A DNA stretch of 64,000 nt from Dastarcus helophoroides (Eukaryota > Arthropoda > Insecta > Coleoptera > Bothrideridae). The stretch lies in NCBI GenBank assembly GCA_028583605.1, contig CM053326.1, positions 34,504,931-34,568,930 on the forward strand, written 5' to 3'. Position 1 is the first letter of the stretch. Every line of letters starts with the position of its first letter. A model generated the notes under the pieces. That model was not told where the DNA came from, searched no databases, and was given only the letters and a program-made list of their open reading frames with translations. The position numbers and the translations under genes were made by a program. Shown here piece by piece: positions 10,325 through 21,541 of the stretch.

Positions 10325-12430
10325 CTTCTTTTTCTTCTTCTTCACTTCAGCTTTTAGGCATTTTGTCTGTTACGATACCCATCGTTTTCTTGACCTACCC
10401 ATACTTCTTCTTCCAATACATCTATAAAATCTTGCTTTGGCAGACAACCTTTTTTCATTCATTCGTTCAACGTTCCACGTTCTTTCTTTCCACTTAATTT
10501 CATTTTTTGGTATTTTATCGTTTATATCAAAGATGTTTAAGTCTGTTCTTATATCTCTGTTTCTTCTTCTATCCGGTTTTGTGCAACCTTTCGCTCTCCT
10601 AAAACATTTCATCTCTTGTGCTTCTGTTCTACTGTCTTCTATTTTTGTCCTTGTTCATGTTTCGCTTCCATATAAGAGGGCTGGCACAGCTATCCTCTTG
10701 TACAATTTTATTTAGGTATCTTTTCTTGCTTTATTTTTTAGTGTTCTACTAATAGTTCCTTAAATATGAGTGAATTTATTAAGTTACTTTTCTACAATAC
10801 GTCATTATTTCGATCATATGATACATCGCAACCTAAATATTTAAAATGTTTAACCTGCTCCAATACTGTATTATTTACAACTATTTTTGTTCTGACTGGG
10901 TATTTACCTGAGAAAGTCATAGTCTTAGTCTTATTTGTTGATATTTTCATGTCGTATGCTTGGCAGATATTTTGTAAGGTACACATGTGTCTTGTAGATC
11001 GTCTTCTGTTTCTGCAAAGAGTACTACGTCATAGGTATATAAAAGGGAGTTTAAGATGGTATGCTGATCTAGGTATATTCCTGTAGAACGTTTCTTTTTG
11101 CATTCTTTTATAATGTTGTCTATGTATATATTGAAGATAGTTGGCGATATGCAGCACCCCATCTGACTTCTTTATTTGTTATTTCTTTACTTAGTTTTCT
11201 GTCTATATCTACTAGGATTGTGGTCTTAATGTATAGACTTTGTATCGTTCGTATTAAGTGACTTGGATATTCGTGTTCCTCTATAATGTTCCATAATTTG
11301 CACCTGTTTCTTTATCAAAAGCTTTCTCAAATTCTATAAAACTTATATGGATGGATTTCTCTGTTGTATTCTCTGTGCTTTTCTGTTATTTGTTATATTG
11401 TGAATATTCCATCTATTGTTGATCTGCATTTTCTAAAACTTATTTGTTTTTCCTCTATTAACTCTTCTGAAATTACTTTTAATCTGTTATTCAGTATTCT
11501 GACCTAAATTTTACAAGTCGTATCTAATAAACTAATTCCACGATAGTTTTGAGGTCCAGAGATTGAGATCCAGATCCAGATCCCAGAGATTGCTTTTGCC
11601 CTTCTCCGGTTGTTAGGAATAATGTTGTTTTTCCAACATTCGTTATATAGGTGTAATAGTCTCAGGTGAAACATTAGTCCGCCATATTTCTACAATTCGG
11701 CCTGTTGCTTTTTTGTTTTTGGTACATTTGAGCTTCTGTCAGTTCAGCTAAATCTATGTCATCCAGATCTTTCACATTTTCTTCTTGAATCGCTGTTTCG
11801 TCTGCGTTTTTATCATACCAGAGTTGGGTGTAATGCTACACCCATTCTTCTTCATTTATGTTGTTTATTTGTATTCTGTCATTTTCTTGGTTGTTTAAAG
11901 ATTTCATACGTATGTTGAAGTTTGTCTCCCATGTATGTCATTTTTTATATTACTTATAAATCGATTCCATGATTCTCCATTTGCCTTTATAGACATTTGT
12001 TTTACCACGTTTCTCTTATGTTTGTATATTTCGTAGTTATGTTCATTTGGGCTGTTAAGATATTATTTAAAAGATTTTTATTTATCTTGTACTGCTGCTT
12101 CTATTTCAGTCGACCATATTTTTAGTCCTTTCTTTTTCCTGATTTTCTTCCTTTTTCCTAAAACTTTACCTGCCGTTTTCAGTACTGCTTGTGTTAAACT
12201 TTGTAATTCTTTATTTACGTCGTCTTTCGTTCCTATATGTTCTAATAAACTGTTTAATCTATCCTGTTAGAGCTTCCTCATGCTTTCTTCTTCCAATAAA
12301 TGTACTTTAAAGGCTTCTAGGCTTCTTCATTTAGATTTGTTGTTGGTTTTGCAATTTTCTTCCACTTTTTAGAAGTTTGTACTGTTGAAATTACCAAAAA
12401 GTCTAACCTCTAACTATTGTAATTTCTGTA
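10325..12430 (-). mobile_element. RTE-like non-LTR retrotransposon, degenerate, with GAA-type tail
   Basis: The minus strand gives, in order from 12430: an endonuclease-to-RT linker (for example NKELQSLTQAVLKTAGKVLG and EEWVQHYTQLWYDKNADET), an RT core near 11160-10790, and a C-terminal segment ending near 10370. The 3' end runs into a short GAAGAAGAAAAAGAAG tract at about 10328-10345, the microsatellite-like tail usual for RTE-type elements. Numerous stops and frameshifts mark it as dead. A related copy with a better tail lies at 62095-63200 on the other strand. The clade name is inferred from motif style. Confidence 0.75.
10370..11162 (-). pseudogene. RTE-like reverse transcriptase core and C-terminus, broken
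   Basis: Read leftward, GCCISPTIFNIYIDNIIKE (about 11160-11100) is RT motif B. LLYTYDVVLFAETEDDLQ (about 11040-10990) is motif C, with the catalytic YADD changed to YTYD. Then come MKISTNKTKTMTFSGKYP, VKHFKYLGCDVSYD and a basic C-terminal block (NEIKWKERTWNVERM, GRRSMGRSRKRWV). The parts lie in different frames with stops between them. Loss of a catalytic aspartate makes it inactive even apart from the frameshifts. Confidence 0.75.
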
Positions 12431-13153
12431 TCAAAACAAATAATTTAAACTGAATCTATGCCTTCTTTTTTGTCTCCTAAAAGAAGTCAAACTGTAAAAT
12501 TAGGTATGCCCAATTCCCAGGGATGAAGATAACAATGATAAACGTTCTCAGGCAAGATCAAGATTTAGAGCATTTAACCCTTTATACCGTTCTATATTAT
12601 TGGCATTTAATTAAGCAATAGGAATTATATGATTTGGTATGAGACAAGAATTTGTCTGTGATACTCCATTCCCATTTCTCTTTGTTTCGTTCAGATCTAG
12701 AAACCGTGAGTGATTAGCAAAAAAGAGGTTTCACCAAGTGTAAAAAGGCTTGGGAAATGACACCAACGTCATTGAAATGCAATTATATTAGGCGATTACT
12801 GCTAGCATTTTAAGGCAAACGATCGAACGAAAATAAAAGAAAAAGTTAAAAATTTTACCCGTTTTGTGTATAATATTTGTTTTTAACAATGCATTTTGTA
12901 TCTTTTTAATATATTAATAAGAACTTTTATCGTAGTATTTTCGTAAACAATTAACGACAAAATTGAAATATACATAACTAAGTGCTTATCTTTTAATTTT
13001 ATTTAATAACAACCATACCTAAGAAATGGTACGTGTTAGAAAAAAGTTATATGCATATTTTTATTGAACGATTATATAAATGAATAAATAGGAAAATTTT
13101 GAAAGATGTGTGAAACTGAATTAAGAATACTAGCCAGATTAATATTTACTTAC
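12431..13153. other. No gene seen; expected to be intron downstream of exon 3
   Basis: A/T-rich sequence between the RTE-like LINE and the splice donor of the exon at 13154-13401. No further exon of that gene was found here or to the left edge. The next exon is probably outside the window. Confidence 0.5.
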
Positions 13154-13401
13154 TGGGAATTTGCTGGAATGCGTATGAAGACCGTGCTGCGTAGCTGGAC
13201 TTGAACTTGCAACGGGACTATCTATGCCTGTTGCTCCTGGTATACTGGGTTCATTGTACAAGGGATATGGCGGCATTCTGTAGGGCGGAGGTGTAAGTGA
13301 TCCTGGATGATGATGCTGCTGTTGGACAGATCCAGTAGGTTGCTGAGGAAGAGGTTTAGGAGGGGGTACTGGCTTGTATGGCCCATAACCTTCCGCCTCA
13401 A
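13154..13401 (-). CDS. Internal exon of a proline-rich host gene (exon 3 of the visible model)
   Basis: A 248-base exon lies between a good acceptor (T-rich stretch ending CAG, 13404-13402) and a consensus donor (GTAAGT at 13153-13148). With one base carried from exon 2 it encodes 83 residues and ends in phase 0. The product begins VEAEGYGPYKPVPPPKPLPQ, contains QQQHHHP, then TPPPYRMPPYPLYNEP, and ends THSSKFP. PPPY is a WW-domain ligand motif and KPVPPPKP an SH3-type proline stretch. Codon use is more G/C-rich than the flanks, and third-position choices look like real coding sequence. The KPVPPPKP phrase reminded me of insect ZO-1/polychaetoid C-terminal regions, but that is a weak resemblance and I give no gene name. 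The protein is likely a scaffold or adaptor segment, probably disordered. The gene continues to the left of the window. Confidence 0.75.
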
Positions 13402-13529
13402 CTGAAAAAATTAAGCAAATAACTAATTTATTCAAGTTTATACAATAGAATTTATTACAAAAATCGATAAAATTACGCTAATACGCAGCATTAAGCATTA
13501 AACAATTTTACAAATAGATCTCTAAGACA

Positions 13530-15270
13530 AGGATCGTGGGAGATGGAATGACCTTATCTGAAAACTCAACGACGGGGGTCTCTAGACAATTGCTACGCAT
13601 ATGATATAAGCATTCTGCTTTTAGGTAAACACGAAGGAGTACTCTTTGAGTTAATGCAAGACGCCCTAAATAGAGACGAGAAATGGTGTAAAGAACATTC
13701 CATAGCAGCAAACCCTGCAAATACGGAAATAGTTCTTTTTACGAATAAAAGGAAATTAGCATAATTGAAATTTCCTAAACTCATGGGAACCCAACTCGGT
13801 TTGTCAAATCGAGTGAAATACTTTGGTATTGAACTTGACAGCAAACTGAGCTGGAAGTACCACATTGAAAATAAATTAAACAAAGCCTACAAGATATTCT
13901 GACAATGCCGTGGGGCCATCGCTTGGGGGTTATCCCCTATGATGACCTTTTGGCTATACACGGCAGTCATCAGACCGATTGTAAGCTACGGAGGCAAGGA
14001 TAAAGTGCATCACTATAAAACAAAAGCTAAACCACATTCAGAGGCTATCGTGTCTGGCAGTGATAGGAGCAATGACATCCACTCCAACAGCAGCAATGGA
14101 GGCTATCTTGTGCCTGCCACCTTTCGATATATTTTTTGAAGGGGCGGCACAGGACTTCCGCTCTCCGTTTGCGAGCAGGAGCAATGTAAAATACTGCAGG
14201 TAAAATGGTGAGTCACCGGCGCATAATGGAGGGGGCGCTCCAAAAGGCACCCATTCTGGGTGCGCCGATGGACCATCTACCACTGAAATATAACTTCACA
14301 CAATCCTACCATATAAAAATGGATGAACTACAGGCAAGGATACCTAGACTTAAGTATATACATGGATGGATCGAAAACAAATACAGGTACTGGAACAGGA
14401 ATTTTCTCAGAAGTCCTGAACCTAAATGTAAGTATTAGGTTAGATAAATACTCAACAATCTTCCAAGCGGAGATGTTGGGAATTTTATACTAGCGCCGAA
14501 CTAATGATGCAAGTGAACATTACAGGAAAATATATTCAAATAAAGATGGACAGCCAGGCAGCCTTAAGGTCCTGAGGAATGTGAAAACAAACTCATTGCT
14601 GGTATGGAACTGCCACCTAGCTTTAGAAGGTCTATCACAGGAGAATGCAATTGAATTTAATATGGATCAAAGGCTATTCTGGGAAAAAGGGAAAAGGGGA
14701 AACGAACAAACGAACGCACTGACAAACTGACGAAGAGGGGTTCGGAGGGACAATTCGTTGGACTCAGAACCAACCCTTCCCCTGGCTAAATCAACCGTAA
14801 GTCTCCCATTTAACGAAGAAATCCATCTTCAACACAAAGCCCAACTCACGCATTCATTAGAATGCCGTGCAGGGAAAGGGCAAAACTATGAATACAACTT
14901 CCATAAAATAACCTCAGGAAACTTGTAGGGATTTGGACAGGTCACTGTCGATTAAACAGACACCTCCATAGAATAGGAATTATAAACGACCCGAGTTGTA
15001 GGGGGTGTTTAGAAGAAGATGAGAGTGTCGAGCACGTGATCTGTCACTGCCCGGCACTAGCATCAGTCAGAGGATCCTCGCTGGGGGACTTCTAGCCTAG
15101 TGTGGCCAGTTTGAGACAGGCGCATCCAAGGAACGTTCTTCAGTTTCTCAACAACAAGGTTGGGTGGCTGAATGAATAACCAAGTACATCTCAATCACGG
15201 GGCACAATGGGCCCGGAAAGTGTGGCCTAAGTGCTGGCCTAAACTCTAGGCATTCAGATTGAGTCCAGTC
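13530..15270 (+). mobile_element. RNase H-bearing non-LTR retrotransposon (I/R1/LOA-like), 5' truncated
   Basis: The copy begins inside the RT just before motif C and continues through the RT thumb, an RNase H domain and a 3' zinc-knuckle-like block to about 15270, just 130 bp upstream of exon 3 on the opposite strand. RT followed by RNase H in one open reading frame is typical of the I, LOA and some R1 clades. Stops and frameshifts occur throughout. It is related in layout to the larger copy at 19205-21890. Confidence 0.8.
13566..15120 (+). pseudogene. LINE RT C-terminus, RNase H and zinc-knuckle-like block, broken
   Basis: Motif C reads CYAYDI (about 13590-13607), with the second catalytic position changed from aspartate to tyrosine. 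LGLSNRVKYFGIELDSKLSW and WLYTAVIRPIVSYGG follow, then RLACLAVIGAMTSTPTAAME in a new frame. RNase H begins with a DGSK block near 14365, continuing GTGTGIFSE and YSTIFQAEM. The 3' part has SCRGCLEEDESVEHVICHCP (about 14995-15055), a C-x2-C...H...C pattern common in this class. Multiple stop codons mark it as inactive. Confidence 0.8.
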
Positions 15271-15289
15271 TGTTTTAAAAAATTCGAAC

Positions 15290-15925
15290 AAAAAATCTTA
15301 AGTATATATGTTAAATAAAAATTGCGAGAAAATATGCCAAAATTCCAGCTATAAATTTCCAGTTCAAGCTGTTAATTTTAAGAAAAATATCAAGAATACA
15401 CTCAAACCTTTCAAATATTTTTGTTTTGCAAAATTCGCCTTTTTTGGTTTCTTACTTTTTTCCCTGGAAACTCGATGTTCAAATGAAAAATGAAGAATTT
15501 TTTCATAAAATTTTAGCTTTCAAGACGAGTTTTTGATTTGAGATTATTCGCGATTATCCGAAAAAAATAAATTCAAAGAAAAACTAAAATCTGGACATAC
15601 CATTTCGAGATTGAAATAAAAATTTCGCAAATGTTTTTTTTAAAAAAATCCCATGTTTTTTGCAAATTAGAAAAAACTTTAGAAATACCTAATAATTTTC
15701 TTCAATTTTCACTTTTCTTTAAAATTTCAAATGTTTAATTATTTTTCTTAAGATGTCAAATATTTGAAAGTCAAATTTTAGTCTTTTAGACTCTTATTAG
15801 TCGGAAATATTACTATTATCAATTTCATTTTAATATTTTTTCGACCCAGTTTGGAGATATTCAGATTTCTGGTAACGAAAATCGACAATATTCTAAAATA
15901 TTTTTGAAGTGTGACTGTGTGATAT
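15290..15925 (+). repeat. Degenerate A/T word-repeat tract
   Basis: Loosely repeated words such as AAATTTC, TTCGAAA and AAAAAATT in varying order fill this stretch, without a clean short period. It has no coding capacity of note and continues on the other side of the inserted MITE, at 16540-17000. Confidence 0.6.
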
Positions 15926-15926
15926 A

Positions 15927-16519
15927 CAGGGTGACTCAAAAAAATAGCCAACGCTGAACTGGAGATACTAGGCAGCAAAATATTACGATTCAGCTCAATA
16001 TGCCTTATCATGTGTGTAAAATTTACCTGAAAATTCCTAATAATTGAGAAAGTGTTTATGCTGTAAATTTAAAATTTGGGAATTTTATGTTTTTCGGTCT
16101 GACACTTACGAATTTTAGGCTTATTTTGACTTTGCCTCTAACACCAAAAAACATAAAACTTTCAAAAATTGAAAAGCAGAATTTGTCCCCTAAAACCAAG
16201 AAAGATTAAAAAACACAACAAACGTTGCTCTAACGCGCTTGGACAGCCAAGCTGTCATCTTCAGAGAGATATTGTTCTGTATTTCAATTTTTGAGGATAA
16301 CCAAGGATCAGTCCGTTCCACCAAAGATAAAACTTTCAATTTTTTAGGTTTATAGCATTACATTTTTCTCAATTATTGAAAAAATTCAGAAAAAAATTTA
16401 AACGTTTTTTTATCTCTTAAAGCAGAGACATTGGTACAAGGCATATTAAACTCAATCGTAATATTTTGGTATCTGGCATCTTAAATTTAGTGTTGGTCTA
16501 TTGTTTCTGACTCATCCTG
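15927..16519. mobile_element. TA-flanked MITE with CAGGGTGACTC ends
   Basis: Ends are imperfect inverted repeats: CAGGGTGACTCAAAAAAATA on the left against CAGGATGAGTCAGAAACAAT read inward from the right. The similarity extends about 85 bp, including ATATTACGATT and ATATGCCTT in both arms. TA flanks lie at 15925-15926 and 16520-16521. There is no transposase. The loop contains the Penelope-type ribozyme relic at 16182-16275. It splits a degenerate A/T tract. Confidence 0.8.
16182..16275 (-). ncRNA. Penelope-type hammerhead-like relic in MITE loop
   Basis: On the minus strand, CTCTCTGAAGA is followed by a perfect hairpin GACAGC-TTG-GCTGTC and then GCGCGTTAGAGCAACG, ending with TTTTAGGGGACAAA. 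This is the layout of the minimal hammerhead motifs known in Penelope-like retroelements (CUGAnGA core, stem II, GAAA, very short stem III, stem I). Here the GAAA strand reads CAAG, so the core is broken. The same sequence recurs in tandem at 61030-61216. Confidence 0.55.
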
Positions 16520-16539
16520 TATAAATTCTTAAAAGGTAT

Positions 16540-17005
16540 CCCATGGCAGCTGTCAAAGATAGGTTAGTTTATTTTACACAGAAAAGAGAAAGATGAAAAA
16601 CAAAATACCAAAAAGAAAACTTTTAATTTTTTTTTCAGTTTTTGATATTGTCTCCTGAAATTTTGAGGTAAATTAAAAATCTTGTGATTGATACCAAAGC
16701 TTCAAAATTATAATCAAAATTTGGAAAAAAAATCTTGAAATTTCAGAAAAAATCAACTTTCGAAAAAATTCAGAATTTCTAAATGAAAAAATTAAGAAAA
16801 AGATCGTTAAAGGATAAATTTAAAGTTTTGAGAAAAATTTGAAATTTAGAGTTTTCTCAAGAATTTTTATGTAGTTTTTCGAAATTTGAAGTTTCAGTTC
16901 CTAATTTTTGTAACATTTTGACTTTAAAATAAAATTTTCGATCTTAAATCCAAACTTTCAACTTCGTTAACTTAAATTTGTTAATTAATGAAAAAAAAAT
17001 TATAG
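16540..17005 (+). repeat. Degenerate A/T word-repeat tract
   Basis: Continuation of 15290-15925 beyond the MITE, with runs such as TTTCGAAATTTGAAG and AAAATTTGAAA. Nothing else is seen in it. Confidence 0.55.
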
Positions 17006-17011
17006 GAACAA

Positions 17012-17336
17012 TGTTATTTTGAGAGGACTTTGAAGGAGAAGCCCAAGGGTAGCGGTTAAGTACACGACGCCCTTGCCCAGAGTTTAGTCAGTCCTGGGCA
17101 CGCGGAGTTATGATCCATAAGTAGTCAAGAATCATTTTTTGCTTGCAGTTGAACGTTTTATACCTACCACATGTGTTAATTTTAACAATTTTAGCTACAT
17201 CGCAGACCTTGACGTGAACGCGATCTTGGGGTCCGGCGAGTGGGTTTAAGGAGTTTTGGGATCGTCGCAATTTTTCCCCCTGTTTCACTTGGCGGACAGT
17301 TCGCCCCGAGGCCATTACATGGCGGCATTCTTAACA
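17012..17336 (-). mobile_element. LTR of a retrotransposon (possibly Ty1/copia-like)
   Basis: On the minus strand a 325 bp block begins TGTTAAGAATGCCGCCATG and ends with TAACA, giving matched TGTTA...TAACA termini. Just upstream of the start is GGTGCGGGAG, like a polypurine tract, so this would be a 3' LTR. A TATAAAA promoter box lies at about 17160-17166. The block is clearly richer in G/C than its surroundings. No second LTR or pol remnant was recognised between here and 18345, so the rest of the element is lost or too decayed. The copia assignment is tentative. Confidence 0.55.
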
Positions 17337-18344
17337 CTCCCGCACCAGATTATCCACCTTTAATGTAAATTTCGACTCACAACAATGGTATCCCACGCGT
17401 ACAACACTCAGTTATATAAAAACTAGTTCTTTTTAATTTCAATTTCTCTTAGGAAATCTTTGCTTCACTATGTAATATAAACAGAAGCTTATTTGGACTG
17501 ATTAAAATGGTTAAAATTTTTTATGAATTATTGCTTGATCTGAAGGCAACTACCTGGAAGAGATAGTATTGGCCTACTTTACTTAATTAATCAGTAATGC
17601 AAGGAATCGAATATTTTTTACGAAGGTTGGGCTTAAAATAAAACCTTGAAAACAAAACGATTCACATTCTCGGATTGTCGATTCACACCGTCAAATAATG
17701 GATTCACAATCACTTAAGACAAAACAGTCACCAAACACGCCAGTTTTTCCATTATTTAGCACGAAATTAGTTTAATAAAACAAAGATTGAGATGAATTCC
17801 TCATTATAACTACAACTCCGTATCTGATTTAAATTATCCGGAAAACGATTCTTCTTAGCGTTCATGTTCAACATGAAGGCTCGCGTAGCTTTAAAAAAGT
17901 TAGCAAGCCAAAAACTCTTGGCAGGTGAGTTGTGTGAGTGAGGTGCCACACTAAACAGAATTGTATTGTTTTAGTGTTATCCAAAGGTGGGGATATGGCT
18001 CTGGATCTAAGATTGTAGATATAAAATGCGGGAAGTAATGAAGTAACTTTTCACTAGTGCGTGCTACTGTTATGCTTCTTGAATAATAGACCGGTTGACT
18101 TCCAAATCATATGTAATTTGCCGTGGTTTATAAACCATGTTTGTTTATAGACTAATAAATTTTGTGCGATATTCAACTTACTTAGATTATTTGGTTGATC
18201 AATTAAAAAAAAATTATTGGCTTCTTTTTTAAAACTACTTCATAATCTTTAAACAGAAACATTCACGTTTTTATTTATCATAATTACAGAATACTAGAAT
18301 TAAAGTTACTTCACACAGTGATTTTTGCTACCCTTTAGAGTAAA
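17337..18344. other. No gene seen; may hold decayed internal part of the LTR element
   Basis: An open stretch on the minus strand (17767-17949) shows no recognisable retroelement motif. The rest is A/T-rich with no feature I can support. Confidence 0.45.
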
Positions 18345-18350
18345 CTTTAG

Positions 18351-18760
18351 ACACAAAAAAAGTAACAACCAGAAGGGTAACTCTCGCCTTATCTCTTTGT
18401 GGTCGATGCCTTCAACCTGTAAGCTCGAATTGTTATAAACAGCTTTTTTATATAGGCGTACCGCACATTATTCCAATTAGTATGTTTTAATAATATTTGA
18501 AGTAATTCTTGAAATTTCTTTCAAGAATTAAATCCTACACTAACATTGGTAGAGCGAAGTATGATATTTCAATTCTAAAGAAAAGGGTCCAAGAGTTGGA
18601 TATATAACCGAACTCGATTTCTTTAAACGCTCGGACCTTTGCCATCTCTACTGCACTGATACCTTCAACATAGATTTTCAACATAGACGGTCTTGAAGGT
18701 CACGGGGACTCAAACGGTCATGTGATGAGAGTTAGCCTTCTGGTTGTTATTTATTTTGTG
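18351..18760. mobile_element. 410 bp MITE with CTTTAG target duplication
   Basis: Left end CACAAAAAAAGTAACAACCA and right end, read inward, CACAAAATAAATAACAACCA continue as inverted repeats through AGAAGG and TAACTCTC (about 35 bp). CTTTAG occurs directly outside both ends (18345-18350 and 18761-18766), consistent with a 6 bp target duplication. There is no coding sequence. The superfamily is not assigned. Confidence 0.75.
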
Positions 18761-18834
18761 CTTTAGAATTGCATCGTACTTCTGGTATCATAAGAAAGCT
18801 TTATATGTGATTGTGATTACTCAGCGTGAAAGAA

Positions 18835-19186
18835 ATTGCTATAAAATATTACTATTAGGTATAGTACATACACATTGAACATTTCATGAACCTATCACAT
18901 TTTGTTTTTGAGATGCAGGGTGAGACATTTTTAAGTTCCCCCTTTTTAAGTATTTGGTAGAAATTATCATTAATTAAAGCAATATATTTAATAGGTATCA
19001 GTATATTTTTGATAAACTATTTATGAATGTACTTGTACAGTTGAATTGGGCGAAAAATGCACATAAACTTACTAAATAAGCTGTGCGAAGAATACATTCT
19101 GAAGTCTCAAGAAATAAGTATCTGAAAATCTTTTGGGAAAATTTTGTATTTGTTGCAAGATTATTAACGCATTCAGAAACTGTTGT
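18835..19186 (+). repeat. Dispersed repeat, copy 2
   Basis: Second copy of the repeat at 9830-10158, same orientation. It carries a short extra segment (about 18965-19000, ATTAATTAAAGCAATATATT) absent from copy 1. It lies immediately before an RNase H LINE, but copy 1 has no such neighbour, so the two are probably independent. Confidence 0.7.
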
Positions 19187-19919
19187 TGTTGTAATTAGAT
19201 CAGTATGAGAACAGCTGCTCTGTGAAACAAAAGGTTGCAAATAGAAAAGTGCCTTGGTGGAACAAAAAGCTCAGTCAAATGAGACACTGTAACAAGACGA
19301 TTCTTTAATAGAGCCAAATTCGAAAATGAATGAAGCGACTTCAAAAAGACCCTAACTGAGTATAATAAAGAGGTGAGAAAGTTTAGAAGGAAAAGCTGGC
19401 GACAATTTTGTGAGAGGATTAATGACTTGCCCCAGACAAGACGTTTCCAGAAAATCCTGTCAAAAGACCACTCAAATAGCATCGGGCTGCTTCAGAAATT
19501 TGATGGCAGCTACACAAAAAGCAGAAAAGAAAGCGTTGACTTGCTTCTGCAAACCCCCTCCCCGACTGCATTGAAAGCGAAAATATCCAAGATAGCGCTC
19601 GGTCAGAAGAGCGCATACACTGCCTAACCGAAAAAAAAGCCTAGCAGGAGGAAGTTTCACTAAAAGAAAAAAACAATGGGCGGTAAATTCTTTTAAGCCC
19701 TACAAATCACCAGACTAAGACGGAATCTTGCCAGCTCTGCTGCAACGGGGCCTAACGGAGCTTATGACTCTCCTATTACTATTTAGAGCTAGTTTTTGCC
19801 TGAGGTATATTCCTCAAACCTAGGAAGGAAGTTAACGTGATATTCATCTCAAAGGCAGGAAGCGATCAAACGCCCAACTTAAACCTTATAGACCTATAAC
19901 CTCATTTCTCCTCAAAACA

Positions 19920-20498
19920 ATGGAGAGAATCATAGATCTTCACATTAAAAGCAAAGTCCTAATACAGGTACCATTTCACAAGAACCAATTTGCTTATCAA
20001 TCAGGCAAATCTACTGAGACGGCCTTACATAACCTCATAAAGAGGATCGAGAAGGCACTCACAGCAAAAGAAATTGCTTTTTGTGCATTCACCGACATAG
20101 AGGGTGCCTTCGACGACACCTTATACGAATCCATAAAAAGAGCTGCACAAAACAAGGGCTCTGAAACAATAACAACCGAGTGAATACAACCCATGCTTAG
20201 AGGAAGAAGAATCAAAGCAAACTTCGGAGGAGATTCAGCAACGGTGACTGCGGTAAAGGGCTGTCCTCAAGGAGGAGTATTATCGCCTCTACTATGGTCT
20301 ATTGTTGTGGACGATCTCCTTCTAAAGTTACACAACCCAGGCTTTGAAATGCAGGGATATGCAGATGATATTTTCGTCACTGTAAGGAGAAAGCATGACA
20401 GAGTTATGTCAAACGGTCCTAAATATTATCAACAATTGGTGCTCGAAGGAAGGCCGAAGAGTCAACCCAAGCAAAACAGTTATTATTCCATTCACTGA
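19920..20498 (+). pseudogene. LINE reverse transcriptase palm, broken by a stop
   Basis: An open frame from 19920 gives MERIIDLHIKSKVL, HKNQFAYQSGKSTETALHNL and motif A FTDIEGAFDDTLYESI (about 20090-20135). A TGA at about 20181 interrupts it. Beyond that are motif B GCPQGGVLSPLLWSIVVDDL (about 20260-20320) and motif C GYADDI (about 20356-20373). All catalytic aspartates of the palm survive, so this copy decayed through a few stops and indels rather than loss of the core. QGGVLSPLLW is typical of the I/R1/LOA group. Confidence 0.85.
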
Positions 20499-21069
20499 AA
20501 GAAAGACGTTCTCATTAATAGCTTCCATCATGAACAGAGTACAAATTGATTTCTCTAGTGAGGCAAAATAACTAGGTTTAATGCCAGAACAGAAACTCAC
20601 TTGGAACATACACCTGACAAAGGCAGCCGAACGTACAACAGTGGTAAACTGGACCTGCTTTAAATCCTTTGGAAAAACCTTGGGACTGAACCCTAAAATG
20701 ATCTATTGGTCTTACCTGATGGTTATCAGACCAATGGCCTCGTTAGTATGATGGTCAAAAGCAATAAAAAAGACAGCACAAGATAGACTTGCAAAAGTAC
20801 AATGTTCAGCACGTCTGGAATTACAGGAGCAATGAAAACCTGTCCAACTGCAGCTCTGGGAATCATGCTGAAGTTCCCTGCTTTACATCCACAGGTAAAG
20901 AAGGAGGCAATTCTTGAGGCTTTATGACTGGTGCAGGCAGTAGACTGAAGGAAGGAGACCTTATCGGACACATGAGTATTCTCAAAAAATTGTGTCATCG
21001 GCAATATAAAACCAGTTGATACAATACAAACCAGATTGAAGTTTAAACACTGATTTGAAGTGGTCATAA

Positions 21070-21541
21070 ATGATTCGCCATATGAGTGGGATAGACCAAA
21101 AACCTAAACTACCCCAAGAATCACTTATCTGGTACACGGATGGGTCAAAAACAGCAGAAGGAGTTGGGGTTGGCGTATATGGCCCAAGATATAGACTAAC
21201 AAAAGCCTTAGGTCAAACTCCCACAATCTTTCAGGCAGAAGTACATGCCATAGAACTATGCACTCGAAGGACTTACTAGGAGCAAAGATCTATATCTATT
21301 CAGACAGTCAAGAGGCTCTTAAAACTCTGAGCAGCTTTACTGTCAAATCCATAGTAGTGTGGGACTGTCTACAACTACTAAAACAGTTGGTAATCTTGAT
21401 GTAGGTGCCACCACACATAGGTATAAAGGAAATAAAATTGCCGATCTTCTAGCTAGAGAAGGTGCAGCATCCCCATTCCTTAGACCTGAACCTTACTTTG
21501 ATGTAGTAAAATATCATATAAGAAATGAAGTCCACAATTGA
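21070..21541 (+). pseudogene. LINE RNase H domain, frameshifted
   Basis: Opens with LIWYTDGSKTAEGVGVGVYG (about 21127-21186), the first catalytic aspartate block of RNase H, then TIFQAEVHAIELC with the catalytic glutamate (about 21220-21260). After a frame change near 21270, YIYSDSQEALKTL carries the third acidic residue (about 21292-21330). A later GNKIADLLAREGA gives the C-terminal aspartate block. The order is intact and complete but spread over more than one frame. Confidence 0.8.

Noticed and set aside
10437..11086. Three overlapping plus-strand open stretches of 92-106 codons
   Set aside because: They are the opposite strand of the RTE-like reverse transcriptase, whose motifs are on the minus strand.
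13154..13401. Naming exon 3 as part of polychaetoid/ZO-1
   Set aside because: Only the KPVPPPKP phrase suggested it. The exon 1-2 peptide matches nothing I know in that protein, so no symbol is given.
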